This document shows, one piece after another, positions 34,220 to 42,909 of a stretch of DNA of 64,000 nucleotides. The DNA is from an uncultured Sphaerochaeta sp. (GTDB lineage: Bacteria; Spirochaetota; Spirochaetia; Sphaerochaetales; Sphaerochaetaceae). Below the pieces are notes generated by a model. It was not told the DNA's origin. It searched no databases and saw only the letters and a program-made list of their open reading frames with translations. Numbering within the stretch: position 1 is the stretch's first letter; every line of letters starts with the position of its first letter. Location of the stretch: positions 1,364,001 to 1,428,000 of the forward strand of contig NZ_OY762555.1 in assembly GCF_963666015.1 (NCBI RefSeq), read 5' to 3'. The translations under genes were made by a program, and so were the position numbers.

Positions 34220-34993
34220 ATGAAAATCATGATTCTTGATGCAAATGAAACGATACTGGCTTCAAGCAGAAAAAGCGGATATGGCGTCTCCCTGGTTTAT
34301 AAAGAATCATATCAGGAAGGGGACCAAGTCGTTCTGGAAGTAGATGAGCCCGGTATCTATCTCATACAGCTTGATGAGGCTTTGGGAACCCATCCTCTCT
34401 ATCTTGAGAAGGAAGCGAGCTTCACCATTCCTGTCTCAGAGGTCAAGCGTACCTGCTACAGCCCTTACGCCTTCCAGGGACCGAGACATCTTCTCACACT
34501 CTGCCATGTGGATAGTCTTCCCCGACGGAATCTTGCATGTAATCCATATGATCATCATGAGACACAGGGAATGTACCCTCATGCAAGCGCCAATGTAGAG
34601 ACGCGTGGGGAGATGGTCTTTGCTGCCAGAAATGCCATCGATGGAATTTTTGCCAATGAGTACCACGGAGAATATCCATGGACAAGCTGGGGGATCAACC
34701 AGGATCCGAAAGCTGAGCTCCATCTTGATTTCGGAAGGCCGGTCATCATTGACGAGGTTCGTCTCACCCTCAGGGCAGACTGGCCACATGACTCCTGGTG
34801 GAGTGATGCAACACTGATAGACAGTGATGGGGATATCACCCATCTCTCTCTTGAGAAGTCATCCTTGCCCCAGCGATTCCCTGTTCAGCAGAAGACTATC
34901 ACCTGTCTCACGCTCTGCAACCTGAAAAAGGCTGATGATGCCTCTCCATTCCCTGCACTCACCCAGATTGAGGTGTATGGGACTGAAGGGTGA
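34220..34993 (+). CDS. Discoidin/F5-8C-like carbohydrate-binding protein, cytoplasmic
   Basis: A 257-residue protein without a signal peptide. The N-terminal 80 residues look like a beta-rich domain (GDQVVLEVDEPGIYLIQLDE). The C-terminal part from about residue 125 has NAIDGIFANEYHGEYPWTSWGINQD, LHLDFGRPVIIDEVRLTLRADWPHDSWW and LTQIEVYGTE, the pattern of a discoidin-type galactose-binding fold. I recall similar small proteins in sugar-utilisation loci of Clostridia, with no proven function. ATG 34220 has GGAGG eight bases upstream; the frame stays open further upstream but without a start signal. It is divergent from iolB. Confidence 0.7.
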   Translation: MKIMILDANETILASSRKSGYGVSLVYKESYQEGDQVVLEVDEPGIYLIQLDEALGTHPLYLEKEASFTIPVSEVKRTCYSPYAFQGPRHLLTLCHVDSLPRRNLACNPYDHHETQGMYPHASANVETRGEMVFAARNAIDGIFANEYHGEYPWTSWGINQDPKAELHLDFGRPVIIDEVRLTLRADWPHDSWWSDATLIDSDGDITHLSLEKSSLPQRFPVQQKTITCLTLCNLKKADDASPFPALTQIEVYGTEG

Positions 34994-34995
34994 TG

Positions 34996-35508
34996 CTACC
35001 AGGTAATAGCAAACCGGCTGGTTCCATCCTCCTCGTACCAGAGCGGAAAGTTTGTATTCCAGATATTATTGAGTAGATTGAAATGAAACACTCCCTCTCC
35101 TTTGGGAGTACGTCCAGCAAAGCGTAGCAACGCTCGCTCATCCAAGGAAACCAGAGGTGAGTTAATATTCTCAATCTCCAACATTCTCTCTCCCGTATAG
35201 GAAACTTTCTCTACTGCATGAATCAGCCGGGCACCATTCTCCACTGTGTGATCGAGCGCAAGGAGAGAACCTATCTTGCCCATCTTTCAAGTTCCTTCAC
35301 CAATCATGGAAAAACCCATCCCTAACCAAAGTGCCTCTGGGAGTCGGGTTGCTTCCTTGCCAATCCAGCCAAGTGAACATACTAGGAGTGTACCTTGCTT
35401 GGAGAATTGATAACACAGCTGAATATGTCTCGGAGCTCTGCGCGGACTATCCATCTCAGCAATGCCAAGTTCAGCACAACTCGATCTTGTCATTGCTGAG
35501 GTACACAT
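34996..35508 (-). pseudogene. Remnant of a DUF5054-type protein (C-terminal fragment, in-frame TGA)
   Basis: About 165 residues of coding sequence resemble the C-terminal end of DUF5054 proteins: RLPEALWLGMGFSMIGEGT, then a stop, then KMGKIGSLLALDHTV and further on FHFNLLNNIWNTNFPLWYEED. The stop at 35287-35289 is TGA where a Trp codon (TGG) is expected, and the frame continues unchanged. The remaining roughly 500 N-terminal residues of such a protein are absent upstream. It is therefore a truncated, inactivated gene. Confidence 0.65.
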
Positions 35509-35695
35509 AGGAGGATCTGTTCGCTATTATGCAGGGATGGCCGGAAACATCCGAGTCAAGGGTGCAAAGGTTGGCGACCGAATAGTGCTGTACAGCAATG
35601 AGGGGCTCGAACAAAGCTGGGAAGCTACGTATGCCGGAACGCTGTCAATCCCCTTCTTAGTACAGAAACGGGAATTCTACCAAGCAGAACTCTAG
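35462..35695 (+). pseudogene. Short ORF, probable C-terminal remnant of an unidentified protein
   Basis: A 77-codon frame starting MPSSAQLDL and ending KREFYQAEL, with a beta-strand-like pattern (VRYYAGMAGNIRVKGAKVGDRIVLY). The ending resembles the C-terminal domain of PHP-type hydrolases, but I cannot name it with certainty. It has no clear ribosome-binding site and overlaps the DUF5054 remnant on the opposite strand, so it is more likely a second gene fragment than a functional small protein. Confidence 0.35.
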
Positions 35696-35742
35696 CGAAA
35701 AACACTTGCTTTTGAAATGCTGAATGCAATGACCAACCCAGT

Positions 35743-36744
35743 TTACTTGAGCTGAGCAGTAGACTCTCTCTCTACAAACGTAAACGGAAGAGAAATACTC
35801 AGTGGAAAACGATTCTTGCTGGTTATCAAGGAGTGCAAAAGTGCTACGGATGTCTGTCCCATCTCCACCATCGGCTGGGCAATGGTGGTAAGTCTGGGGA
35901 CCGAAAACGAGGCCAGCTCAATATTATCAAACCCAATGACAGAGACATCCTCTGGAACCTTCAGAGCATGGTCAGCTAGCGTTCTCATTGCGCCAAGTGC
36001 CAGTTCATCAGTAATGGCGAATACTGCAGTAAAAAGAACACCACGAGATAAAAGCTCCTTGAGTGCCTTTGAGCCACCTTCCATGTTATACGTCTCTGTA
36101 TATGCCACCAATGTCTCATCATACTCCAAGGAAGCCGACTCAAGTGCCTTTTTATAGCCGATAAAACGTTGTCCTGGGAAGCTGTATTTCGTACCCCCGA
36201 TGAAGGCAATCTTTCGATGTCCAAGCGATAGAAGGTGATTCACTGCTGTTAGTGCAGCCTCTTCCTCACTGATGTGAATCGAGGTGGCTTTCCACCCACT
36301 TCGCTCAAATGTGGCCAATACCGTGGGTATCTTATACTCCTGTAGATACTGTTGTATCTCAGGAAGCTCAATTTCGTGGAGAATGATGATCCCATCAAGG
36401 CGGTCAGCCTTCAATCGCTTGAGGCAGGCTCTCTCCCCATCCAAATCTGTGGAAGCAAAATAGAAGCTGGTATGATACCCGAATTGTTCCAAATGATGTT
36501 CAATGGTACTGAACAACTGCCGTTGGAACATATTGAACGTACCAGGCATGACAATTCCCACCGTAGAGGAATGCTTACTGACCATGTCCCGAGCCGCACG
36601 ATTGGGAACATACCCTGTCTGCTTGATTGCATCAAGGATTTTGGCTCGTTTGTCAGCACTCACACAAGTTCTGTCATTGAGTACGCGGGAGACTGTTGAA
36701 ACTGAAACACCTGCCATTCTAGCGATGTCTTTGATACTAACCAT
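35743..36744 (-). CDS. LacI-family transcriptional regulator
   Basis: A 333-residue repressor. The helix-turn-helix is IKDIARMAGVSVSTVSRVLN (residues 4-23) with the hinge helix GYVPNRAARDM; the sugar-binding core has GIVMPGTFNMFQRQL, LGHRKIAFIGGTKYS and SVIGFDNIELASFSVPRLTTI. It is divergent from iolG. Two LacI-type operators lie in the intervening 332 bp, so it most likely represses the inositol operon and itself. The inducer may be an inositol-pathway intermediate (inference). Confidence 0.92.
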   Translation of the reverse strand: MVSIKDIARMAGVSVSTVSRVLNDRTCVSADKRAKILDAIKQTGYVPNRAARDMVSKHSSTVGIVMPGTFNMFQRQLFSTIEHHLEQFGYHTSFYFASTDLDGERACLKRLKADRLDGIIILHEIELPEIQQYLQEYKIPTVLATFERSGWKATSIHISEEEAALTAVNHLLSLGHRKIAFIGGTKYSFPGQRFIGYKKALESASLEYDETLVAYTETYNMEGGSKALKELLSRGVLFTAVFAITDELALGAMRTLADHALKVPEDVSVIGFDNIELASFSVPRLTTIAQPMVEMGQTSVALLHSLITSKNRFPLSISLPFTFVERESTAQLK

Positions 36745-37076
36745 GCAATCATCCTATACCTTGGTATGATAGTTGGCATCATACCGTGCTAAAAGCCTTC
36801 ACGACAAGCGCATATCTTCGAAATTCTACATGGATATACGCTCCCTCCTCATATTTATAGTGAGCATATTTCAATATCTTGAAAACGTTACCATATAATT
36901 AAAAAATTAGCTAACCTTTTATTAAATCTACAGGAGAAAAATTTAAATTTTAATGTTCTAGCGAGGAATATACAAAAAAAGTTTGACAAACCAGACAAGT
37001 AATGTGAGCATACAGTATTGATAACGTTTTCAAAAATTACTAGTAAAAGAATAACCTAAAGGGAGAAGTATCAGCC
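36745..37076. promoter_or_regulatory. lacI-iolG divergent regulatory region with two operators
   Basis: A 332-bp AT-rich stretch without a gene. TTGAAAACGTTACCA (36879-36893) and TTGATAACGTTTTCAA (37018-37033) are inverted versions of the same CG-centred LacI-family operator, about 140 bp apart, which would allow looping. TTGACA at 36983-36988 is the likely -35 of the iolG promoter; CATACA or TACAGT near 37009-37016 is the approximate -10, placing the second operator at the transcription start. Confidence 0.65.
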
Positions 37077-38111
37077 ATGGATATGGTCTTGAAAGTAGGC
37101 ATTATTGGTGTCGGGCGTATCGGAAAATTACATGCAGAAAATATCACCAGGCTGGTCCCCTCGGTTCAGGTGGTTGGAATCAGCGATGTCATGATGAATG
37201 ATGAGATGGAGAGATGGGCTCACTCTTTGGGAATTGGAATTGCAACGAAAGACCCTTCCGATTTGATTAATCACAAGGACATTGATGCAATCCTGATTTG
37301 CAGTTCCACTTCGACGCATGCAGACTTCACCATGGCAGCTGCAAAGGTCGGCAAGCATGTCTTCTGTGAGAAACCCATTGACCTTTCGGTAACAAAGGGC
37401 TTGGAAGCCATCAATGTCGCTAAGAAACATCAGGTTAAGTTACAACTGGGTTTTAACCGCCGTTTTGACCACAACTTCAAGCACATCCATGACCTGATAA
37501 CCGCTGGGAAGGTCGGTGATGTACATATAGTAAAGATTACCAGCCGCGACCCTGCTCCCCCGTCTCCTGCCTATGTGGCCGTCTCTGGTGGCATTTTTCT
37601 GGATATGATGATCCATGATTTTGATATGGCACGATTCCAGGCAGGAAGTGAAATCACCAGTGTTTACGCTACAGGAGCAGTCCTTGTTGACCCGGAGATC
37701 GGGAAAGCCGGAGATATAGACACCGCTATTGTCACCCTCACTTTCGCCAATGGTGCAATCGGGGTCATTGATAACTCTCGTCAAGCAGTCTATGGCTATG
37801 ATCAGCGTGTTGAGGTTTTTGGGAGCAAGGGCGCCGCACAAGCTGAGAATGATCGACCGACCAATGTCACACTCTCGACAGCCGAGCAAGTCTCCATGGA
37901 CAAGCCGCTCTACTTCTTCCTTGAACGCTATGAAGATGCTTTCGTAGACGAGATTAGTTCGTTTGCCGAGGCAATCCTTGAAAACAAGGAAGTGGTAGTC
38001 AGTGGAGAGGATGGGCTCGAAGACATGGTTGCAGCTCTTGCTGCAGGGAAGAGTCTGAAAGAAGGACGAGTAGTCACGATTGTAGAAATGAAAGATGAAT
38101 TAGGTCTTTGA
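37077..38111 (+). CDS. iolG: Inositol 2-dehydrogenase
   Basis: A 344-residue Gfo/Idh/MocA oxidoreductase. The dinucleotide motif GVGRIGKLHA is at 11-20, the EKP motif gives catalytic Lys99, and FLDMMIHDFD supplies Asp176 and His180, matching the catalytic triad of Bacillus IolG. It oxidises myo-inositol to 2-keto-myo-inositol with NAD+. It is the first gene of an operon with iolD, iolE and a split transketolase, behind a LacI-controlled promoter. Confidence 0.92.
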   Translation: MDMVLKVGIIGVGRIGKLHAENITRLVPSVQVVGISDVMMNDEMERWAHSLGIGIATKDPSDLINHKDIDAILICSSTSTHADFTMAAAKVGKHVFCEKPIDLSVTKGLEAINVAKKHQVKLQLGFNRRFDHNFKHIHDLITAGKVGDVHIVKITSRDPAPPSPAYVAVSGGIFLDMMIHDFDMARFQAGSEITSVYATGAVLVDPEIGKAGDIDTAIVTLTFANGAIGVIDNSRQAVYGYDQRVEVFGSKGAAQAENDRPTNVTLSTAEQVSMDKPLYFFLERYEDAFVDEISSFAEAILENKEVVVSGEDGLEDMVAALAAGKSLKEGRVVTIVEMKDELGL

Positions 38112-38131
38112 GAAAGTTTAAGGAGTAATCT

Positions 38132-39997
38132 ATGGATACGATTCGATTGACAATGGCTGGCGCATTGCTTCGATTTTTAGACAACCAATATGTGTCTTAC
38201 GACGGTGTTGAAGAAAAATTTGTCGAAGGAGTTTTCGGTATCTTCGGCCATGGCTGTGTCGTAGGAATCGGTGAAGCCTTGGCAGCAAAAGAAAACAAGC
38301 TTCCATTCTACCAGGCAAAGAATGAGCAGGGAGCAGTGCACGCTGCCTCAGGATTTGCAAAAGAGCACAATCGAAGGAAGATTATGGCTGTCACCTCCTC
38401 TATTGGACCAGGTGCACTGAACATGGTAACAGGGGCAGGAACTGCCACAGCAAACCATATTCCCGTATTGCTACTACCCGGTGATGTCTTTGCCTGCAGG
38501 CAACCTGACCCTGTACTTCAACAAATTGAAATTCCCCATGACTATACCAATACGGCCAACGATGCATTTCGCTCGGTAAGCAGGTACTGGGATCGGGTCA
38601 ATCGCCCAGAACAGCTGATGAGTGCAATGATTAATGCGATACGTGTACTCACGGACCCCAGCGAAACGGGAGCTGTCACGGTTGCGCTCCCACAGGATGT
38701 CCAAGGGGAAGCATATGACTATCCCGTTGAGTTTTTCGAGAAACGAGTACATTACATTGAGAGGCGAATTCCGAGCAAAGGGCAGATAACACGACTTGCC
38801 GAATTACTGAAAGAAGCAAAGAAACCTCTGGTGATCTGTGGTGGTGGAGTTCGCTACAGTGAAGCCGGTGATGCACTCGCTTCGTTCTGTGAACAGTATC
38901 ATATCCCCTTCGGAGAAACCCAGGCAGGAAAAGGAATGATCCGTTGGGATAACCCGTACAATTTAAGTGGTATTGGAAATACCGGAAGCCAGGCTGCAAA
39001 TCGATTGGCAAAACAGGCTGATCTCATCCTTGGTATCGGGACTCGTTTTGGAGACTTCACTACCTGTTCGAAGTGGTTGTTCCAGAATCCAGAATGTAAG
39101 TTTGTTTCTGTTAATGTGGCACCTACCGATGCCTACAAACTCAATAGTATGCCCATTATCGCAGATGCTAAGTTGACGATTGAGGCGCTTAAGAACACAG
39201 ATTTGCTAGAAGGGTATCTCAGCCAATGGGATGAGGAAATCAAAGAAGAGCGAGCACTGTGGGACCAGGAAGTCGACCGTCTTTATAACGAAGACATTCC
39301 TTCATCATTGTCTCAAGCACGAGTCTTGGGTGAGCTTAACGACCGACTGCTTCCAGAGTCTGCAATCGTAGTATCCGGTTCGGGTTCCATTCCTAGCGAC
39401 ATGCAACGTGTCTGGAAGACGAGAGTCATGGGAACCTACCATATGGAATACGCATTCTCTTGCATGGGATACGAGATAGCTGCAGCCCTTGGAGCAAAAA
39501 TCGCCCACCCTGACAGAGAGGTGGTGGCAATCGTTGGGGATGGGGCCTATACCATGTTACATAGCGAGCTACTAACTTCAATCCAAGAGGGAAGAAAGAT
39601 AATCGTGGTGATATTGGATAATGCGGGATTCCACTGCATTGACAACCTGCAGCATAGCCAGGGCATTGTGCATTATGGGAATGAATGGAAACGGAGAGAA
39701 TCCTCCACGGGAAGACTTACCGGATCTTCGCTCAGTGTTGACTTTGCGATGAACGCAGAAAGTTGGGGTGCGCTTGGATTGCATGCCGATACGGTACAAG
39801 CATTGGAAGATGCAGTTAAACTGGCTCTTCAGGAAGATCGGTCCACTGTAATTCACTGCCACGTTGCACCAAAATCCATGACCAATGGGTATGAATCGTG
39901 GTGGAGAGTTGGAACGGCTGAAGTTTCCACGAATCCGGAAGTTGAAGAAGCATGGAAAGAGATGCAGGCTGAAATCAGGAAGTCAAGACAGTTTTAA
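38132..39997 (+). CDS. iolD: 3D-(3,5/4)-trihydroxycyclohexane-1,2-dione hydrolase
   Basis: A 621-residue ThDP enzyme of the acetolactate-synthase fold. The N-terminal QAKNEQGAVHAASGFAKEHN carries the activating glutamate, the middle domain has VICGGGVRYS, and GDGAYTMLHSEL through DNAGFHCIDN near 470-500 is the ThDP motif. Length and sequence fit IolD, which opens the inositol ring to 5-deoxyglucuronate. ATG 38132 has AAGGAG upstream; iolE follows 13 bp after the stop. Confidence 0.93.
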   Translation: MDTIRLTMAGALLRFLDNQYVSYDGVEEKFVEGVFGIFGHGCVVGIGEALAAKENKLPFYQAKNEQGAVHAASGFAKEHNRRKIMAVTSSIGPGALNMVTGAGTATANHIPVLLLPGDVFACRQPDPVLQQIEIPHDYTNTANDAFRSVSRYWDRVNRPEQLMSAMINAIRVLTDPSETGAVTVALPQDVQGEAYDYPVEFFEKRVHYIERRIPSKGQITRLAELLKEAKKPLVICGGGVRYSEAGDALASFCEQYHIPFGETQAGKGMIRWDNPYNLSGIGNTGSQAANRLAKQADLILGIGTRFGDFTTCSKWLFQNPECKFVSVNVAPTDAYKLNSMPIIADAKLTIEALKNTDLLEGYLSQWDEEIKEERALWDQEVDRLYNEDIPSSLSQARVLGELNDRLLPESAIVVSGSGSIPSDMQRVWKTRVMGTYHMEYAFSCMGYEIAAALGAKIAHPDREVVAIVGDGAYTMLHSELLTSIQEGRKIIVVILDNAGFHCIDNLQHSQGIVHYGNEWKRRESSTGRLTGSSLSVDFAMNAESWGALGLHADTVQALEDAVKLALQEDRSTVIHCHVAPKSMTNGYESWWRVGTAEVSTNPEVEEAWKEMQAEIRKSRQF

Positions 39998-40010
39998 AAA
40001 GGATATAGAC

Positions 40011-40904
40011 ATGAGTACACAAAAAATTCATTTGGCTATCGCTCCCATTGGTTGGACGAATGATGATCTGCCAGAACTTGGTGGAGAAATCCCCTTTGAG
40101 CAGTGCGTCAGTGAGATGGCTTTGGCGGGATTCACGGGAAGTGAGGTAGGTAATAAATATCCACGAGATACTGATGTGCTGAAGAAGGCACTGGAAATAC
40201 GTGGATTGCAGATTTGTAATGCGTGGTTCAGCACCTTCCTGACAACCCAGAGCTATGAGGAAGTGGAGAAGGCCTTTGTGGAACACTGCACCTTCCTAAG
40301 GACGATGGGTGCGTGCATTGTAGGTGTCGCTGAACAAGGAAACTCAATCCAGGGAAGACAGGACCTTCCTGTCTTCAAGGCAAAACCAGTCAATTCGGAA
40401 AGAGAGTGGAAGTTGCTCACCGAAGGATTGAACCGGCTTGGGCAGAAGGCAAAGGAGATGGGAATGAGCCTGACCTACCATCACCATATGGGTACTGGAG
40501 TCCAAACAACCCAGGAGATTGACAGACTCATGGCTGAGACTGATGCAGAACTTGTCGGACTGCTCTATGACACCGGTCACCTGGTTTTCAGCGGAGAGGA
40601 TCCGATGGACATTCTCAAACGCCACTACACCAGGATCCGCCATGTCCACCTCAAGGACGTGAGGGAAGCGTTGCGGGAAAGGGCTATCAAGGAAGCGTGG
40701 TCATTCCTGAAGGGTGTACAGGAAGGGGTCTTCACCATCCCAGGAGATGGAATGATTGATTTCAAGCCCATACTCACCTACCTCAAGGATCAAGGGTACC
40801 AAGGTTGGTGGGTTGTAGAGGCCGAGCAGGATCCTGCAAAAGCCAATCCCCTTGAGTATGCCTTTAAGGCAAGAGCCTATATCCGTGAGACTGCAGGAAT
40901 CTAA
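40011..40904 (+). CDS. iolE: Myo-inosose-2 dehydratase
   Basis: A 297-residue xylose-isomerase-like TIM barrel. IAPIGWTNDDLPELGGEIPFEQ is the typical IolE opening, LTYHHHMGTGVQT and LLYDTGHLVFSGEDP, then RIRHVHLKDVR carry metal ligands. It dehydrates 2-keto-myo-inositol to the diketone used by IolD. I start at ATG 40011, with AAGGAT eight bases upstream; the open frame extends further back into iolD but without support. Confidence 0.92.
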   Translation: MSTQKIHLAIAPIGWTNDDLPELGGEIPFEQCVSEMALAGFTGSEVGNKYPRDTDVLKKALEIRGLQICNAWFSTFLTTQSYEEVEKAFVEHCTFLRTMGACIVGVAEQGNSIQGRQDLPVFKAKPVNSEREWKLLTEGLNRLGQKAKEMGMSLTYHHHMGTGVQTTQEIDRLMAETDAELVGLLYDTGHLVFSGEDPMDILKRHYTRIRHVHLKDVREALRERAIKEAWSFLKGVQEGVFTIPGDGMIDFKPILTYLKDQGYQGWWVVEAEQDPAKANPLEYAFKARAYIRETAGI

Positions 40905-40925
40905 AGAATATTTGATTGGATGTTG

Positions 40926-40951
40926 GTTGAGTACAGCCAGGTGTACTCACC
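40926..40951 (+). promoter_or_regulatory. Stem-loop between iolE and the transketolase genes
   Basis: GAGTACA (40929-40935) and TGTACTC (40942-40948) flank a 6-base loop; GGT/ACC extends the stem past a one-base bulge. No T-run follows, so it is not a clear terminator. It could be an operator or an RNA processing element. Confidence 0.35.
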
Positions 40952-40991
40952 ATATTCGAATCATATTGAAACTATTTGTTAGAGGGCATCC

Positions 40992-41849
40992 ATGAGCACA
41001 ACCATGAATAGTCAAGAATTGAAACAGCTACAGGTTACTGCGAGAAATATCCGTCGTGACACGATTGAAGAGATAGGGAACCTGGGAGTTGGACATATAG
41101 GAGGAGCACTGTCAGTTGTCGATATCCTAACGCTCCTCTATTTCCGAGTAATGGAACATATTGATCCGAAGGATCCCCGAAAGCAAAACCGAGACAAATT
41201 GGTACTCTCGAAAGGGCATGCGGGACCTGCCTTGTATGCAGTGCTTGCTGAGAAGGGATTTTTCCCAAAAGAGTGGCTTCTGACCCTCAACAAGGGAGGA
41301 ACAAACCTCCCAAGCCATTGCGATATGAACCGGACCCCTGGCATTGATTTCACCACAGGCTCTCTTGGTCAGGGAAGCTCTGCCGCTGCAGGGATTGCAC
41401 TTGCAGACAAACTCAAGAGGAGCAAGGCCATCACCTATCTTATTATCGGGGATGGGGAGAGCCAAGAGGGGCAAATCTGGGAAATGGCAATGTTTGCTGC
41501 CCAGTACAAACTATCCAACCTTATAGCATTCACCGATTACAACAAACTTCAAATTGATGGTAGCACTAGTGACATTATTGACTTAGGAGATATCGAGCTG
41601 AAGTGGAAAGGATTTGGCTGGTTTGTCCAGAGTGTCAACGGACATGATTTCGAGGCGCTTGAAAAGGCAATTCAACAGGCAAAAGCCCAAGTGGAAAAAC
41701 CTTCCATGATTATCTGTGACACCATCAAGGCAAAAGGTTTCTCACTTGCCGAAGGATTGGCCTCAAGTCATAACATGGCGTACTCCAAAGAAGTAGCTAA
41801 GAAAGTAATTAAAGACCTCATGGCTGAAGACGGAGGGAAAGAGAAATGA
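40992..41849 (+). CDS. Transketolase, N-terminal subunit (inositol locus)
   Basis: A 285-residue N-terminal half with GVGHIGGALS near residues 32-40, GDG at 153-155 and the standard TDYNKLQIDG loop. ATG 40992 has GAGGG six bases upstream. It is very close to the subunit at 48113-48940, and both differ from the types at 1054 and 27213. It lies 87 bp after iolE on the same strand, so it probably belongs to the inositol operon, where a transketolase is not part of the textbook route. Confidence 0.92.
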   Translation: MSTTMNSQELKQLQVTARNIRRDTIEEIGNLGVGHIGGALSVVDILTLLYFRVMEHIDPKDPRKQNRDKLVLSKGHAGPALYAVLAEKGFFPKEWLLTLNKGGTNLPSHCDMNRTPGIDFTTGSLGQGSSAAAGIALADKLKRSKAITYLIIGDGESQEGQIWEMAMFAAQYKLSNLIAFTDYNKLQIDGSTSDIIDLGDIELKWKGFGWFVQSVNGHDFEALEKAIQQAKAQVEKPSMIICDTIKAKGFSLAEGLASSHNMAYSKEVAKKVIKDLMAEDGGKEK

Positions 41850-42796
41850 TTGATATTGCCACTATAAAGGATTTCCGTACCATCTATGCAGATACGCTGA
41901 TTGAACTTGCCCATGAGAATCCCAAGTTGGTTGTATTCGAGGCTGATTTAATGAGTGCAACCGGGACAAAACCTTTCAAGGAACTGTTTCCAGAGCAGTT
42001 CATAAACTGTGGAGTTGCAGAAGCTAATATGGTCGGTATTGCCAGCGGACTCTCATCCCAGGATTTCATTCCCTTCGTGAACACCTTCGGTTGCTTTGCA
42101 ACCCGGAGGGCCTACGACCAGTTCTTTCTCTCTGCCAACTATGCACGTCAGAATGTAAAATTGGTAGGCTTGGATCCTGGAATTACTGCAGCCTTCAATG
42201 GCGGAACCCATATGCCGTTCTGCGATATCGCACTTACCCGTGTGATTCCAGACCTTGTTGTTGTGGAACCTGCAGACGGGTATGCGGTACATCATCTGAC
42301 AAAGGCAGTCTACTCCCATAAGGGATCGACGTATATGCGCCTGCAGAGAAAGGGAAACCCCATCTTCTATGATGCAAGCCAGAGTTTTGAATTGGGCAAA
42401 GGCATCATTGTACGGAACGGTAAGGATGTCACATTGGTTGCAACAGGGGCTGTTATGCTTGAGCAGGTAATACTTGCATCCAAGGAACTGGAAAAAGAGA
42501 ACATCTCTGCTGCGGTTCTGGACATGCATACCGTCAAACCATTGGACAAGGAGCTTATATACTCCTATGCGAAGAAAACCGGTGCGATAGTAACTTGTGA
42601 AAATGCCCAGATAGCTGGAGGTATGGGAAGTGCTGTTACTGATTTCCTATCGGAGGAGCATCCTACTGTGGTTAGGCGTGTTGGAATACAAGATCTGTTT
42701 GGCGAGGTCGGGACTGTTGAATACCTTATTAATCGCTTTGCATTGACTGCTGAATATATCGTCCAAGAAGCAAAGGAAGCTATTAAGCAAAGATAA
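41846..42796 (+). CDS. Transketolase, C-terminal subunit (inositol locus)
   Basis: A 316-residue C-terminal half. The activating glutamate is in CGVAEANMVGIASGLS; GCFATRRAYDQFFLS and DMHTVKPLD are shared with the copy at 48954. The start overlaps the N-terminal subunit stop as ATGA. It is the last gene before a weak hairpin at 42845-42867. Confidence 0.92.
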   Translation: MIDIATIKDFRTIYADTLIELAHENPKLVVFEADLMSATGTKPFKELFPEQFINCGVAEANMVGIASGLSSQDFIPFVNTFGCFATRRAYDQFFLSANYARQNVKLVGLDPGITAAFNGGTHMPFCDIALTRVIPDLVVVEPADGYAVHHLTKAVYSHKGSTYMRLQRKGNPIFYDASQSFELGKGIIVRNGKDVTLVATGAVMLEQVILASKELEKENISAAVLDMHTVKPLDKELIYSYAKKTGAIVTCENAQIAGGMGSAVTDFLSEEHPTVVRRVGIQDLFGEVGTVEYLINRFALTAEYIVQEAKEAIKQR

Positions 42797-42844
42797 CCAA
42801 TATCAAGTAGACTATAAGGAATAGCACTCCAAAAAGGGAAACTC

Positions 42845-42867
42845 GTCATGGAGCGTTCTTCCATGAC
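42845..42867 (+). terminator. Weak terminator-like hairpin after the inositol-transketolase genes
   Basis: GTCATGGA and TCCATGAC form a perfect 8-bp stem with a 7-base loop, followed by AATTTCAC. The tail is poor for a rho-independent terminator, so termination efficiency is doubtful. Confidence 0.4.
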
Positions 42868-42909
42868 AATTTCACGCACCTGTCCAGACTTCCATGATAG
42901 AATGGCAGA

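Noticed and set aside
35284..35289. In-frame TGA as a selenocysteine codon in the DUF5054-like fragment
   Set aside because: The family has Trp here, the N-terminal part of the gene is missing, and I see no SECIS-like hairpin just after the TGA. A nonsense mutation in a decaying gene is simpler.
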